This document shows, piece after piece, positions 16,596 to 24,845 of a stretch of DNA of 64,000 nucleotides. Below the pieces are notes generated by a model, which was not told where the DNA came from, did no database searches, and was given only the letters and a program-made list of their open reading frames with translations. The stretch covers positions 1 through 64,000 of the forward strand of contig CALNAJ010000014.1 of NCBI GenBank assembly GCA_937874695.1, read 5' to 3'. Source of the DNA: an uncultured Lactobacillus sp. (GTDB lineage Bacteria > Bacillota > Bacilli > Lactobacillales > Lactobacillaceae). The position numbers were made by a program, and so were the translations under genes. The stretch's first letter is position 1. Every line of letters begins with the position of its first letter.

Positions 16596-17132
16596 ATGTC
16601 TATCTTATTCATCAACGGTAGCCCACGCCGTCAAGGCAACACCGCAACCCTCGGCGACCGCCTACTCACCGGCATTCCCCACACGACTCTGAGTCTAGCC
16701 GATTATCAGCTCAACTTTGTACAAGACCAGCGTGAGACCAAACAGCCCCAGCGCAATCTGACCGATGACTATGAGCAACTCATGACCACCTACTTTGCCC
16801 CGGCTAGCGATATTGTGCTGGGCACACCGGTCTACTGGTATGGGATGACCGGCCAGCTCAAAGTTTTCATGGATCGCTGGTTTGACAGCTTTAGTCACGA
16901 CTTCCCGTTTGCTGACAAGCGGATCTACCTCTTGATTGTTGGCGCCGACCAGCCCGAGATTAAGGCGACCGGCATCACCCAAGCAGTCCTCAATTCCTGC
17001 GATTGGCTAAAAATGAACTTCTGCGGAACAGGCATTGTTACTGCCGATGGACCGCAAGATGTGGCCAATCTCGTAACGCTCCCTGCTAATTGCCAGACAC
17101 TTCGGCGGAAAATTAAAACTAATACCAAATAA
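16596..17132 (+). CDS. NAD(P)H-dependent FMN reductase / flavodoxin-fold oxidoreductase
   Basis: A 178-residue protein of the YwqN/NADPH-dependent FMN reductase type. The flavin phosphate loop is GSPRRQGNT (residues 8-16), and the second flavin motif is TPVYWYGMTGQLKVFMDRW (about 77-95), typical of the family. It probably reduces quinones, azo compounds or free flavin with NAD(P)H. AAAAGGGAG lies before ATG 16596. It is divergent from the MFS gene. A parS site begins directly after its stop codon. Confidence 0.9.
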   Translation: MSILFINGSPRRQGNTATLGDRLLTGIPHTTLSLADYQLNFVQDQRETKQPQRNLTDDYEQLMTTYFAPASDIVLGTPVYWYGMTGQLKVFMDRWFDSFSHDFPFADKRIYLLIVGADQPEIKATGITQAVLNSCDWLKMNFCGTGIVTADGPQDVANLVTLPANCQTLRRKIKTNTK

Positions 17133-17148
17133 TGTTTCATGTGAAACA
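17133..17148. other. parS site 1
   Basis: TGTTTCATGTGAAACA differs from the perfect palindrome TGTTTCACGTGAAACA at one position. The latter is the ParB/Spo0J centromere site of Firmicutes, whose sites cluster near oriC. It is identical to the site at 24304. Confidence 0.85.
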
Positions 17149-17165
17149 TTTGCCATCTGAAATAG

Positions 17166-17205
17166 CCCCGCACCAGCTAACAGCCGGTACGGGGCTTGAT
17201 TTTAG
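17166..17205 (+). terminator. Terminator after the flavin reductase
   Basis: GCCCCG pairs with CGGGGC, with ACC/GGT and GCT/AGC inner pairs, followed by TTGATTTT. Confidence 0.75.
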
Positions 17206-17207
17206 AC

Positions 17208-17241
17208 AAAGAAAAAACCACCGCTCGGGGAAAGCGATGGT
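17208..17241 (-). terminator. Minus-strand terminator without a gene before it
   Basis: ACCATCGCT pairs with AGCGGTGGT and is followed by TTTTTTC on the minus strand. dnaB already has its own terminator 330 bp upstream, so this one may end an unannotated transcript. Confidence 0.7.
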
Positions 17242-17565
17242 CATCGGAGTAGGGGTAACGTCATTATACTAATGACGTTAACTATTTTTTCATTATTCCA
17301 GGGGAGGAGGAGTACATGAAAAAAGATTGTTAATCTTTGGTAGAAGCAACCGATTGGTTAACTTCTATGATTCATATAGTAATCTGAAAATATGACGAAA
17401 ATGTGAACTTTCTAGCACAACCCTATGAATTTTGCGTATAAACATCATTTATCCACTTATTTTCACGAATAAAGCAATAATTGTGGGTCAAAACTTGATT
17501 AAGGTCAATTTGTTCGAACCCATTTCGACCATGATTCGCCCTTCGCCACCGCCACTCATCACACC
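17242..17565. other. Gene-free stretch with inverted repeats and a mini-ORF
   Basis: It holds a perfect inverted repeat TAACGTCATTA-TAC-TAATGACGTTA (17256-17280) followed by a T run; then a very strong ribosome site GGGGAGGAGGAG (17301-17312) before a five-codon ORF (MKKDC, 17316-17333); then a hairpin TAGAAG...CTTCTA (17341-17367). No longer gene is seen. Confidence 0.55.
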
Positions 17566-17599
17566 TAAAAAGGGCCTTGAACAGCCACGGCCGTTCAAG
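17566..17599 (-). terminator. dnaB terminator
   Basis: CTTGAAC pairs with GTTCAAG around GGCCGTGGCT, followed by GCCCTTTTTAG on the minus strand. Confidence 0.8.
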
Positions 17600-17614
17600 A
17601 CACCCTCACTAAAC

Positions 17615-19015
17615 CTATTGTTGCCCATCCGGCACGTAGGCCACGGATGAGAATTTATTGAATGATTTTACGAATAACAATTTGACGGTTCCCCGAGGAC
17701 CCGACCGGTTCTTTTCAATAATGACTTCAACTTCACCGACATCTTGATCCCCATCATCACGGGGATCACTGTCGTTACCGCCACCGCCGTCTTCATCGCC
17801 ATCGCGTTCGTAATAGTCATCACGATACAGGAAGGAAACGATATCGGCATCTTGTTCGATTGATCCGGATTCACGGATATCGGACAGCACAGGCCGCTTG
17901 TCTTGCCGTTGTTCCACCCCCCGTGAGAGCTGGGACAGCGCGATAACAGGCACGTGAAGTTCCTTAGCCAGCTTCTTGAGTTGCCGCGAAATATCGGACA
18001 CTTCTTGTTGCCGACTTTCGTGGTTGGTTCCTTCAATCAGTTGAAGATAATCGATCACGATCAAACCCAAGTTACCTTTTTCCTTGGCCAGACGCCGACA
18101 CTTCGCCCGAATTTCGGTAATCTTATTCCCGGCCGTATCGTCGATGTAGATGCTGGCCTTGGCCAAGCTTCCCATTGCCACAATCAGATTCTGCCACTCG
18201 TCTTCTGAGAGCTGCCCGGTTCGCAAATGGTTGGCATCGATGGAGCCTTCCGCACAGAGCATCCGGTTGACCAGCGATTCCGCACTCATTTCCAGACTAA
18301 AGATTGCCACGGTCTTATCCGTCTTGGTACCGACGTTTTGCGCAATGTTCAGCGCAAACGCCGTCTTCCCCACGGCAGGACGTGCGGCGAGAATCATCAA
18401 TTCGTCGTCGTGCAGCCCAGTCGTCATCTTATCCAGCTCGGCATACCCCGTCGACAGCCCCGTGATGACGTCTCCTTGTTCGGATAACTTGTTAATCTCT
18501 TCAAAGGAGTTGTTCAACACGTCGCGAATCGGCTTGAAGCCAGATTGATTACGGGTCTCCGCCACACTCATGATGTCTCGTTCGGCATTGTCTAACAGGT
18601 CTGAGACGTCCTCATCCTGCTGATAGCCTTGCGTGGCAATGTTCGTCGCTGTTTGGATCAGATGCCGTAAAATGGCCTTGTCGTGGACAATTTTGGCATA
18701 GTAAGTCGCATTGGCGGCCGTTGGTACGGCACCTGCCAGCTCGGCAATATAGGTGATACCACCCACATCGTCCAGTTCGTTTTTCGCCGTCAAACGGTCC
18801 GTGATGGTCACCACATCAATGGCTTCATCGCGGTCGTTGAGGTCGATCATGGCTTGAAATATAATTTGATGTTCCCGGCGGTAGAAGTCCTCCGGCGCCA
18901 GGTATTCCAACGCATCCACCAACGCGTCGGTACTCAAAAAGATCGCCCCGAGGACGGCCTTTTCGGCATCGAGGTTCTGTGGTGGTGTATGGTCTGTTAG
19001 TACGTTATTATCCAT
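17615..19015 (-). CDS. dnaB: Replicative DNA helicase DnaB (DnaC in Bacillus)
   Basis: This hexameric 5'-to-3' helicase unwinds the replication fork and recruits primase. The 466 residues contain the N-terminal primase-interacting domain (20-125), a linker and the RecA-like core with Walker A ARPAVGKT (211-218), Walker B LIVIDYLQL and an arginine-finger region. An Asp/Gly-rich insert near residues 410-428 (DGDEDGGGGNDSDPRDDGD) is longer than usual. It is the last gene of gdpP-rplI-dnaB, with a terminator right behind it. Confidence 0.97.
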   Translation of the reverse strand: MDNNVLTDHTPPQNLDAEKAVLGAIFLSTDALVDALEYLAPEDFYRREHQIIFQAMIDLNDRDEAIDVVTITDRLTAKNELDDVGGITYIAELAGAVPTAANATYYAKIVHDKAILRHLIQTATNIATQGYQQDEDVSDLLDNAERDIMSVAETRNQSGFKPIRDVLNNSFEEINKLSEQGDVITGLSTGYAELDKMTTGLHDDELMILAARPAVGKTAFALNIAQNVGTKTDKTVAIFSLEMSAESLVNRMLCAEGSIDANHLRTGQLSEDEWQNLIVAMGSLAKASIYIDDTAGNKITEIRAKCRRLAKEKGNLGLIVIDYLQLIEGTNHESRQQEVSDISRQLKKLAKELHVPVIALSQLSRGVEQRQDKRPVLSDIRESGSIEQDADIVSFLYRDDYYERDGDEDGGGGNDSDPRDDGDQDVGEVEVIIEKNRSGPRGTVKLLFVKSFNKFSSVAYVPDGQQ

Positions 19016-19196
19016 GCTTAACTATTTACCTCTTCACTGGCCTCTTCAACAATAATCAGACATTCATTCTACCATGTAATTGGTCGCCAGGTAAAATCAG
19101 ATGACTGACCCATTTCTGCTTAGAATTCTACTATGAATCATACACTAATTTCCCCGTCTCGCGATACCCAAATGCCTCGTTCAAAATGGCGATAGC

Positions 19197-19222
19197 AAAA
19201 AACCGCCAGTAACACAGCGGTT
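19197..19222 (-). terminator. Terminator between rplI and dnaB
   Basis: AACCGC pairs with GCGGTT followed by TTTTTTGC on the minus strand, just after the rplI stop. It probably attenuates rather than blocks dnaB expression, unless dnaB has its own promoter. Confidence 0.7.
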
Positions 19223-19235
19223 TTCAATGACTTAT

Positions 19236-19694
19236 TTATTTTTGCTTCGCTGCCACGTGCACGCGAATCTTGGCGGTCACGTCAGTGTGCAATTTGACCG
19301 GCACGTTGGTGTAGCCCAACGACCGAATTGGTTCTGGTAATTCAACTTTGCGCTTATCAATCTTCAAGTCGAATTGCTTTTGCAAAGCTTGGACGATCTG
19401 CTTGCTTGGAATGGAGCCAAACAACCGACCATCTTCACCGGCCTTAGCCACGATCTCAACGACCGTCTTATCGTCTTCCAAGTGCTTTTGCAGGTCCTTG
19501 GCTTCGGCTAAGTTTTCAGCTTCACGCCGTTCTTCCGCAATGCGTTCACCCTTTAACTGGCTCATCGCAGCTTGGTTGGCTTCTTTAGCCAACCCGCGTT
19601 TGATCAGGAAGTTTTGGGCGTAGCCATCGGGAACATTCTTGATTTCACCGCGCTTACCTTTACCGCGGACATCTTTCATAAAAATGACTTTCAC
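19236..19694 (-). CDS. rplI: 50S ribosomal protein L9
   Basis: L9 binds 23S rRNA near the base of the L1 stalk and limits frameshifting. The N-terminal signature MKVIFMKDVRGKGKRGE and the two-domain layout joined by a long helix are clear. I choose GTG 19694 because GAGGAG lies at a good distance; a GTG three codons upstream overlaps that ribosome site. This gives 152 residues, the family length. It lies 74 bp after gdpP. Confidence 0.96.
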   Translation of the reverse strand: MKVIFMKDVRGKGKRGEIKNVPDGYAQNFLIKRGLAKEANQAAMSQLKGERIAEERREAENLAEAKDLQKHLEDDKTVVEIVAKAGEDGRLFGSIPSKQIVQALQKQFDLKIDKRKVELPEPIRSLGYTNVPVKLHTDVTAKIRVHVAAKQK

Positions 19695-19768
19695 GTCGGT
19701 CACTCCTCACTCATCATTCAATATTGTTACTTCTAATCCTACGCCGAAACGCCGCTAGAAGCAATTAA

Positions 19769-21784
19769 CTACGTGGTTGCCGGCTCTGGCTCGTCAGAGT
19801 GGGTCAGAATATCCAGCAATTGTTGCTTAACTTCAGCCACGGACTTGTCGCTGATTTGAGTTGCAGCGTTAGATAAATGACCACCGCCACCCATATCTTC
19901 CATAACCAATTGCACGTTGATCTCACCCAACGACCGAGCCGAAATTCCCACGCGGCCATCCGCGCGGCGCGTAATCACAAACGACGCGTCCACGCCAGAC
20001 ATGTTCAATAGGTCATCGGAGGCTTGAGCCGCCGTGACCGGATCGTAGGTTTGATCCTCTTCACCGGTAATTAAGGCCATGTCTTCGTTGACGAACTCAA
20101 CCATTTCAATCAAGTGATTGCGTTGCAGATAACTGTCAACGTTTTCCTTCATATACTGTTGCATTTCAATCGAATCAGCGCCGGCAGACCGCAAGTAACT
20201 CGCGGCATCAAACGTCCGGGTCCCGGTCCGTAACGAGAAGTGCTTGGTATCCACGAAGATCCCGGTCAACATTGCCGTTGCTTCCAGCTTATTGATAGGT
20301 TCCCCTTCTTGGGACTGGTACTCAAACATTTCGGTGATTAACTCACACGTCGAGCTGGCATACGGTTCAATGTAAACCAACAGTGGATTTTCAGGGAACT
20401 CTTCACCCCGCCGGTGATGGTCGATGATCATCACGCGATTTTCCAAGCGGTGATAGAGGTCTGCCGAAATGGAAATCGACGGCTTCGAGTGGTCGACCAT
20501 CAGCAACATACTCTGCGCAGTGGTCTTTTCCAAGGCCTCTTGCGGCGAAATGATGGCGGCGTCGATGTCGGGGTAGTTCTTCAGATTATCCAACAGCCGT
20601 TGCACATCCGAATGAACCGTTTCCTTATCTAACACAATCCAACAGGTTTTGTGATTCATTTTGGCAATCCGGCGAATCCCCAGGCAAGCGCCTAATGAAT
20701 CCATGTCCGGTTGCGTATGACCCTGAACGAAGATCTGGTCGGACTCGTTCATCAGCTCTTGCAGGGCTTGTGAAATCATCCGGGCTCTGACCCGCGTCCG
20801 CTTCTCCATTGGATTGGTCTTGCCACCATAGTAACGGGCTTCCTGATCGGCGGCCTTGACCACAACTTGATCCCCACCCCGGCCGAGGGCTAAGTCCAGA
20901 TTACTCTGCGCTTGGTCCGCCAGCTTGTTCAGGTTAGGATCACCGTAAGCAATCCCGATACTCAGGGTCAACGGGAAGTTTTGCTTCGACGTTGTCTCTC
21001 GGATCGTATCCAGAATTTTAAACTTATCGGCTTCGATGGCCGCTAACGACTTGGCGTAGGCCAAGACGAAGTAGTGGTCGTCATCCAGTTGTTTTAAGTA
21101 CATATCGAACTGTTGCACCCACGAAGATAATTCGTTAGTCACGTAGTTTCGCAGGTTGGAAATATCCTGATCGGTCATCGACTGGGTCACTTCATCGTAG
21201 TTATCCAAGAAGACCTGGCCAATGGCGATTTTTTCATTATCATACTGTTCTTGAATCAACTGGTAATGCGTGATGTCGTAGAGGTAAACGGCATGAAAAT
21301 CCGGCTCCACAAACAACGTAAAACGGTTGTCGCGCCATTTCACAGTCGTCATCGTCTTAGGTTCGGCGTCGTTGATCAATTTGGCAAGTTCTGCATCCAC
21401 ATCGTTGATCGACCGACTCAACACGTCGGTATCGCCGAAATAGTTCTGCAGATACGGATTGACCCATTCCACCTGATCGCTATCGCCCAGAATCATGACA
21501 CCGGGCGGCATCCGTAGCAGGGCTTCTTGCTCACCCTGTTGAATTCGAAACGACAGGTCGGAAATGTACTGCGTCGTGTCGTCACCGATCTCCGCCATGG
21601 TGTTGAACACCACCAGCGTCGCGATTCCTACCAGGATTAAGACGATCACGCCAAAGACCCAGTTCAACAGAAACGACAGGACAATTCCAAGAATGGCCAG
21701 AGTAGCCGTCATGATAGCGATACCGCGTAGACGCCGGTTCTGTAAGAACTCGGGTATATTGGATCGCGAAAATAATTTTTTCAT
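19769..21784 (-). CDS. gdpP: Cyclic-di-AMP phosphodiesterase GdpP
   Basis: GdpP hydrolyses c-di-AMP to pApA and so affects wall stress, potassium and osmotic control. The 671 residues from ATG 21784 (GAGGAGCAAA upstream) give two N-terminal transmembrane helices (about 20-55), a PAS-like domain, a degenerate GGDEF domain, then DHH and DHHA1 domains. The DHH metal motif reads DHHRRGEEF, and the DHHA1 motif GGGGHLSNAA. A start seven codons upstream would run through the ribosome site. It leads the gdpP-rplI-dnaB cluster, a common Firmicutes arrangement. Confidence 0.96.
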   Translation of the reverse strand: MKKLFSRSNIPEFLQNRRLRGIAIMTATLAILGIVLSFLLNWVFGVIVLILVGIATLVVFNTMAEIGDDTTQYISDLSFRIQQGEQEALLRMPPGVMILGDSDQVEWVNPYLQNYFGDTDVLSRSINDVDAELAKLINDAEPKTMTTVKWRDNRFTLFVEPDFHAVYLYDITHYQLIQEQYDNEKIAIGQVFLDNYDEVTQSMTDQDISNLRNYVTNELSSWVQQFDMYLKQLDDDHYFVLAYAKSLAAIEADKFKILDTIRETTSKQNFPLTLSIGIAYGDPNLNKLADQAQSNLDLALGRGGDQVVVKAADQEARYYGGKTNPMEKRTRVRARMISQALQELMNESDQIFVQGHTQPDMDSLGACLGIRRIAKMNHKTCWIVLDKETVHSDVQRLLDNLKNYPDIDAAIISPQEALEKTTAQSMLLMVDHSKPSISISADLYHRLENRVMIIDHHRRGEEFPENPLLVYIEPYASSTCELITEMFEYQSQEGEPINKLEATAMLTGIFVDTKHFSLRTGTRTFDAASYLRSAGADSIEMQQYMKENVDSYLQRNHLIEMVEFVNEDMALITGEEDQTYDPVTAAQASDDLLNMSGVDASFVITRRADGRVGISARSLGEINVQLVMEDMGGGGHLSNAATQISDKSVAEVKQQLLDILTHSDEPEPATT

Positions 21785-22019
21785 TTTGCTCCTCATCTGA
21801 TTCATCTGGAAAAATTCGTTTTGGCCGCCACTTCACGGGCTTCCCGCGGGGGGACCAAAAAGTTACAAATAATACCTATATTTTATCACACTACCGGGCA
21901 ATCACAAAACCTACCTGCGGCAAAGAACCCCGGCATGGCGGGGTTGCTTACTATTCTTTAGTTGGTAATGCTTAAATAACGGCAGTTTTAATAAAGCGCT
22001 ATCAATTTTGTAAAAATCC

Positions 22020-22050
22020 TTGACCTTGACGCCACGGCAACCTCTATAGT
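22020..22050 (+). promoter_or_regulatory. MerR-type promoter with 19-bp spacer
   Basis: TTGACC (22020-22025) and TATAGT (22045-22050) are 19 bp apart. This unusually long spacer is the hallmark of promoters that MerR regulators twist into shape. It suggests autoregulation of the next gene. Confidence 0.75.
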
Positions 22051-22080
22051 AAGTTCTAAGCAAGAACGGAGGTGGTCACG

Positions 22081-22842
22081 ATGATTTACAGCATTCAACA
22101 ACTGGCACGGCTCGCCGGCGTTAGTCCCCGGACACTGCGCTACTACGACCAGATTGGTCTATTACCCGCGCAGCGGAATCCAGCCAACGGTTACCGAACA
22201 TACCCAGCTTCGGCGGTCAATCAGCTACAGTTGATTCGCTACTTTCAGGAGTTTGACTTCAGTTTAGTACAGATTCAAACCTTACTCGCTCAGTCCCCAG
22301 TCGAACAAACGGCGGCTCTCACCGCACAACGGGCGCAACTCGTCGCCAACCGTGACCATCTCACGACCCTGCTGAATACTTTGGACCGCACGCTAGCGGC
22401 CCGCAACGGAGGTCCCCAAATGACAGATACAGAAAAGTTCACCGTCTTTAAGCAGCAACAACTCGCGCAAAATGAAGAGAAATTCGGTGAAGAATCGCGC
22501 CAACGCTACGGTCAAGCAAAGGTTGCCGCCAGCCAGAAAAAATTCGCTGGCCTCAGTAAGAATGACTATCAAACCATGCAGGCCACGGAAGTAAAGTTGG
22601 TAACGATGCTCAAGGAAGTCGCAACTACAGGTGACCTCGCCAGCGATGCTGCCCGCGAGGTCTATGACTTACATCGGCAATGGTTGTGTTTCACGTGGAA
22701 CAATTACTCGGCAGAAGCCCACCGTGGCCTGGCTCAAATGTACCTCGATGATGACCGTTTCGCCCGGTACTACAACGACCGTGTGGGCTTAGCTAATGCG
22801 ACCAAAACACTGGTGACGATTATTCAGCGTTATGCGAGATAG
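22081..22842 (+). CDS. MerR-family regulator with TipAS ligand domain
   Basis: The N-terminus is a MerR winged helix-turn-helix (SIQQLARLAGVSPRTLRYYD, residues 3-22), followed by the coiled-coil dimerisation helix to about 115. Residues 130-250 match the TipAS antibiotic-recognition domain (QRYGQAKVAASQKKFAGLS and MYLDDDRFARYYND). TipAS proteins bind thiopeptide-like or other multidrug ligands. I choose ATG 22081, 7 nt after CGGAGG, over GTG 22072, giving 253 residues. No efflux gene is adjacent; the next gene is a small membrane protein. Confidence 0.9.
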   Translation: MIYSIQQLARLAGVSPRTLRYYDQIGLLPAQRNPANGYRTYPASAVNQLQLIRYFQEFDFSLVQIQTLLAQSPVEQTAALTAQRAQLVANRDHLTTLLNTLDRTLAARNGGPQMTDTEKFTVFKQQQLAQNEEKFGEESRQRYGQAKVAASQKKFAGLSKNDYQTMQATEVKLVTMLKEVATTGDLASDAAREVYDLHRQWLCFTWNNYSAEAHRGLAQMYLDDDRFARYYNDRVGLANATKTLVTIIQRYAR

Positions 22843-22954
22843 CCTACTAAAAGTAACCATAATTTCAGTGAAGATAGCGAATATGTTACGATAATTACGA
22901 ACAGCAACGAGGCATACAAATCAAAAACAGCTAACTCACTGGAGGTGAACAAAA

Positions 22955-23260
22955 TTGAAATCAGGCTTCGGTCAACGCTGGACACGTGAGCTCAAGCAGC
23001 AATATAATCCCAAGTCGGTCCGCCGTTTGTTAGCCCTCATGCTAGCACTTCTAGTAGTCGCATTTATCTTTGCGTTTCTGGGATATGCAACGTTTGCGTT
23101 TGGTTGTCTAACATTTGATTTCTTTTTATTTGCTGACTATCTGACCAATGTATTGGCTAGACACAGTATTCATATCGTTTTCAGCATTCTCTTAGGAACA
23201 TTAGGTGGTGCTGTTGCTTACGGTATCGCTGGTCTGTTTCTCATGTTTTTAAGCAAGTAA
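22955..23260 (+). CDS. Small membrane protein
   Basis: A 101-residue basic N-terminus is followed by two or three hydrophobic segments (about 26-48, 50-64 and 76-98). The start is TTG 22955, supported by GGAGGTG 9 nt upstream. It lies 112 bp behind the MerR/TipAS gene and has its own terminator. No family is recognised. Confidence 0.65.
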   Translation: MKSGFGQRWTRELKQQYNPKSVRRLLALMLALLVVAFIFAFLGYATFAFGCLTFDFFLFADYLTNVLARHSIHIVFSILLGTLGGAVAYGIAGLFLMFLSK

Positions 23261-23268
23261 ATGCTAAG

Positions 23269-23306
23269 AGGGTAGAACCATCCTCAACGGGTGTTTCTAC
23301 CCTTTC
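23269..23306 (+). terminator. Hairpin terminator
   Basis: AGGGTAGAA pairs with TTCTACCCT; the T tail is short (TTTC). Confidence 0.55.
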
Positions 23307-23359
23307 ACTTTGATTTCAAAGCCGTCCCATTATTCTAAACTAGCCATTGTACGGATACT

Positions 23360-23641
23360 TTATACAAATTGAATTCGTAATTGCTTATGCGTTTTTTGCG
23401 CAATCTCTGCAAGAGTTTTGTTGCTTGCTGTCACTGCTCCTGCCTCGATCCGAGCAATTGTTGATTGTGATTTGCCAATCAGATTGACAAATGCTCGTTG
23501 GGAAAGTCCTAAGCTATCTCGTAATTGTTTGACGGCAACGGCAATCTCTAAGTCGACTTCCGCTTGGTCATACGCCTGAGCAAATTCTGGACTTACCGTT
23601 TGTCTTTCCTGAATATAATCATCCACTCTTTTTAATACCAT
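23360..23641 (-). CDS. XRE-family regulator, HigA-antitoxin-like
   Basis: A 93-residue protein with a Cro/XRE helix-turn-helix in its second half (LRDSLGLSQRAFVNLIGKSQ then STIARIEAG, about 42-70). The size and layout resemble HigA-type antitoxins or small autorepressors. It lies in a chain of genes: its ATG overlaps by one base the stop of a 32-codon ORF, which in turn overlaps the VOC gene. No HigB-type toxin is visible upstream, and the region downstream is empty. Confidence 0.75.
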   Translation of the reverse strand: MVLKRVDDYIQERQTVSPEFAQAYDQAEVDLEIAVAVKQLRDSLGLSQRAFVNLIGKSQSTIARIEAGAVTASNKTLAEIAQKTHKQLRIQFV

Positions 23642-23739
23642 TAGCGCTCATCCCTTCTGATAAAGATGCCTCGTAGTCTTTTCCCACGATTAATTTCTCC
23701 GAGGATTTGACCGAAGCTCTCCGTCCTAAATTTACGCAT
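23641..23739 (-). CDS. 32-codon ORF between VOC and XRE genes
   Basis: A short basic ORF beginning MRKFRTESFGQILG and ending RRDER. Its ATG overlaps the VOC stop (ATGCGTAA) and its TAA overlaps the XRE start (TAATG), a pattern of translational coupling. It may be a small protein, the C-terminal scrap of a lost toxin, or just an open frame. Confidence 0.35.
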   Translation of the reverse strand: MRKFRTESFGQILGEINRGKRLRGIFIRRDER

Positions 23740-24196
23740 TCGGATCCTTAATCTGACTCCACGGCATCACATGTAGCATCCACGAGATGCCATATTTATC
23801 GGTGAAGTGACCCATCTTGCCGCCCCAGAACTGTGTCTCAAATGGCATATCAATCGTCACCGTTCCGGATACACTGACCCGTTGATAGAAGTCCTCAGCT
23901 GCCTGAGCACTGGCTGGATCATCAGCATTAATATCCAAGATCATATCAATCTGATTCGTGGGTTCCGGTTTGCCCCGAAAGGCATCCGCACACTGAAAGC
24001 TCATCCCAAGAATACTGAATCCGGCGTGAATGGTAATATCGTCCAAATTTGAATCCGATGGCAACCCGAACTGCTTCGCCTGTGCTGCATCTGGACTGAA
24101 GCGATAAACGTCCGCGGCCCCAAAGACCTCTTGATAATAGACCAAGGCGTCCTTGGCACTCTCAAACGAAATACTGGGAATCAATCGTGATTGCAT
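23732..24196 (-). CDS. VOC-family protein, PhnB-like
   Basis: A 154-residue protein of the PhnB/glyoxalase-bleomycin-resistance (VOC) superfamily, built of paired beta-alpha-beta-beta-beta units. Signatures are an N-terminal IPSISFESAKDALVYYQEVF and a C-terminal MGHFTDKYGISWMLHV. Members lack a single known activity and this one is best called putative. It heads a minus-strand cluster with the 32-codon ORF and the XRE regulator. ATG 24196 follows AAGGAGATG. Confidence 0.85.
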   Translation of the reverse strand: MQSRLIPSISFESAKDALVYYQEVFGAADVYRFSPDAAQAKQFGLPSDSNLDDITIHAGFSILGMSFQCADAFRGKPEPTNQIDMILDINADDPASAQAAEDFYQRVSVSGTVTIDMPFETQFWGGKMGHFTDKYGISWMLHVMPWSQIKDPNA

Positions 24197-24303
24197 GACA
24201 AAACATCTCCTTGATTTGAATAGCCTAAGTGTACCAAGTTCACGTTTGACTGGGTAGTGATTACCCTCAACCAGCTCAGAATCTCCGGCTGTTTTAAAAC
24301 AAA

Positions 24304-24319
24304 TGTTTCATGTGAAACA
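24304..24319. other. parS site 2
   Basis: TGTTTCATGTGAAACA, identical to the site at 17133, in the gene-free stretch before the second T-box. Confidence 0.85.
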
Positions 24320-24421
24320 TCATCAAGAATTCACTCCAGCAAAATTATTTTTAACCAAAAGACTACTATAAAGCATCTCCGCCACATGATTGCTTTACCT
24401 CCACAATTTCCAATTTTCCCG

Positions 24422-24449
24422 TTGACAATCCCCATTTCCGTGATAAACT
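24422..24449 (+). promoter_or_regulatory. Promoter of the second T-box leader
   Basis: TTGACA (24422-24427) and TAAACT (24444-24449), 16 bp apart. Confidence 0.7.
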
Positions 24450-24479
24450 AGCAATTATTAACAATTGATTAGAAAATTA

Positions 24480-24800
24480 AAAAGTGATGATGAAGTCCAG
24501 TAACGCAGGTCACCCCTTGTTAGCGAACCCGGTTTAGTGAGAGCGGGTCAAGGTCGCCAGCGTGAACATCCCTTCGGAGCTGTTTGCTGAAATTAAAGTA
24601 AGTCTATACCGGTAGCAACCGTTATCAATGCAGTGAATCGCGAGTGTGGTTCGTATCCCAGTAGATCCTAGACTCTGGGAACGTTCCTCTAGGAAGCTCG
24701 CCGTTCATGGATAGTGCTACTTTTTGAGTAGCAAAAATAAGGTGGTACCGTGCAGACTGCGCCCTTACGGAGATTTTTTTCCGTAGGGGCGCATTTTTTA
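24480..24800 (+). promoter_or_regulatory. T-box riboswitch of the frameshifted oppA
   Basis: AGGTGGTACCGTG (24740-24752) is the conserved T-box. It is followed by a terminator GCGCCCTTACGGA/TCCGTAGGGGCGC (24759-24792) and ATTTTTTATTTT. A stem-I-like region lies at 24485-24580, with GTGAACATCCC as the possible specifier neighbourhood (ATC or CAT). The leader looks intact although its gene is broken. Confidence 0.9.
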
Positions 24801-24845
24801 TTTTCAGGGTATTTCTAATCAATTGAAATTCTAGGAGGTTTTTGT

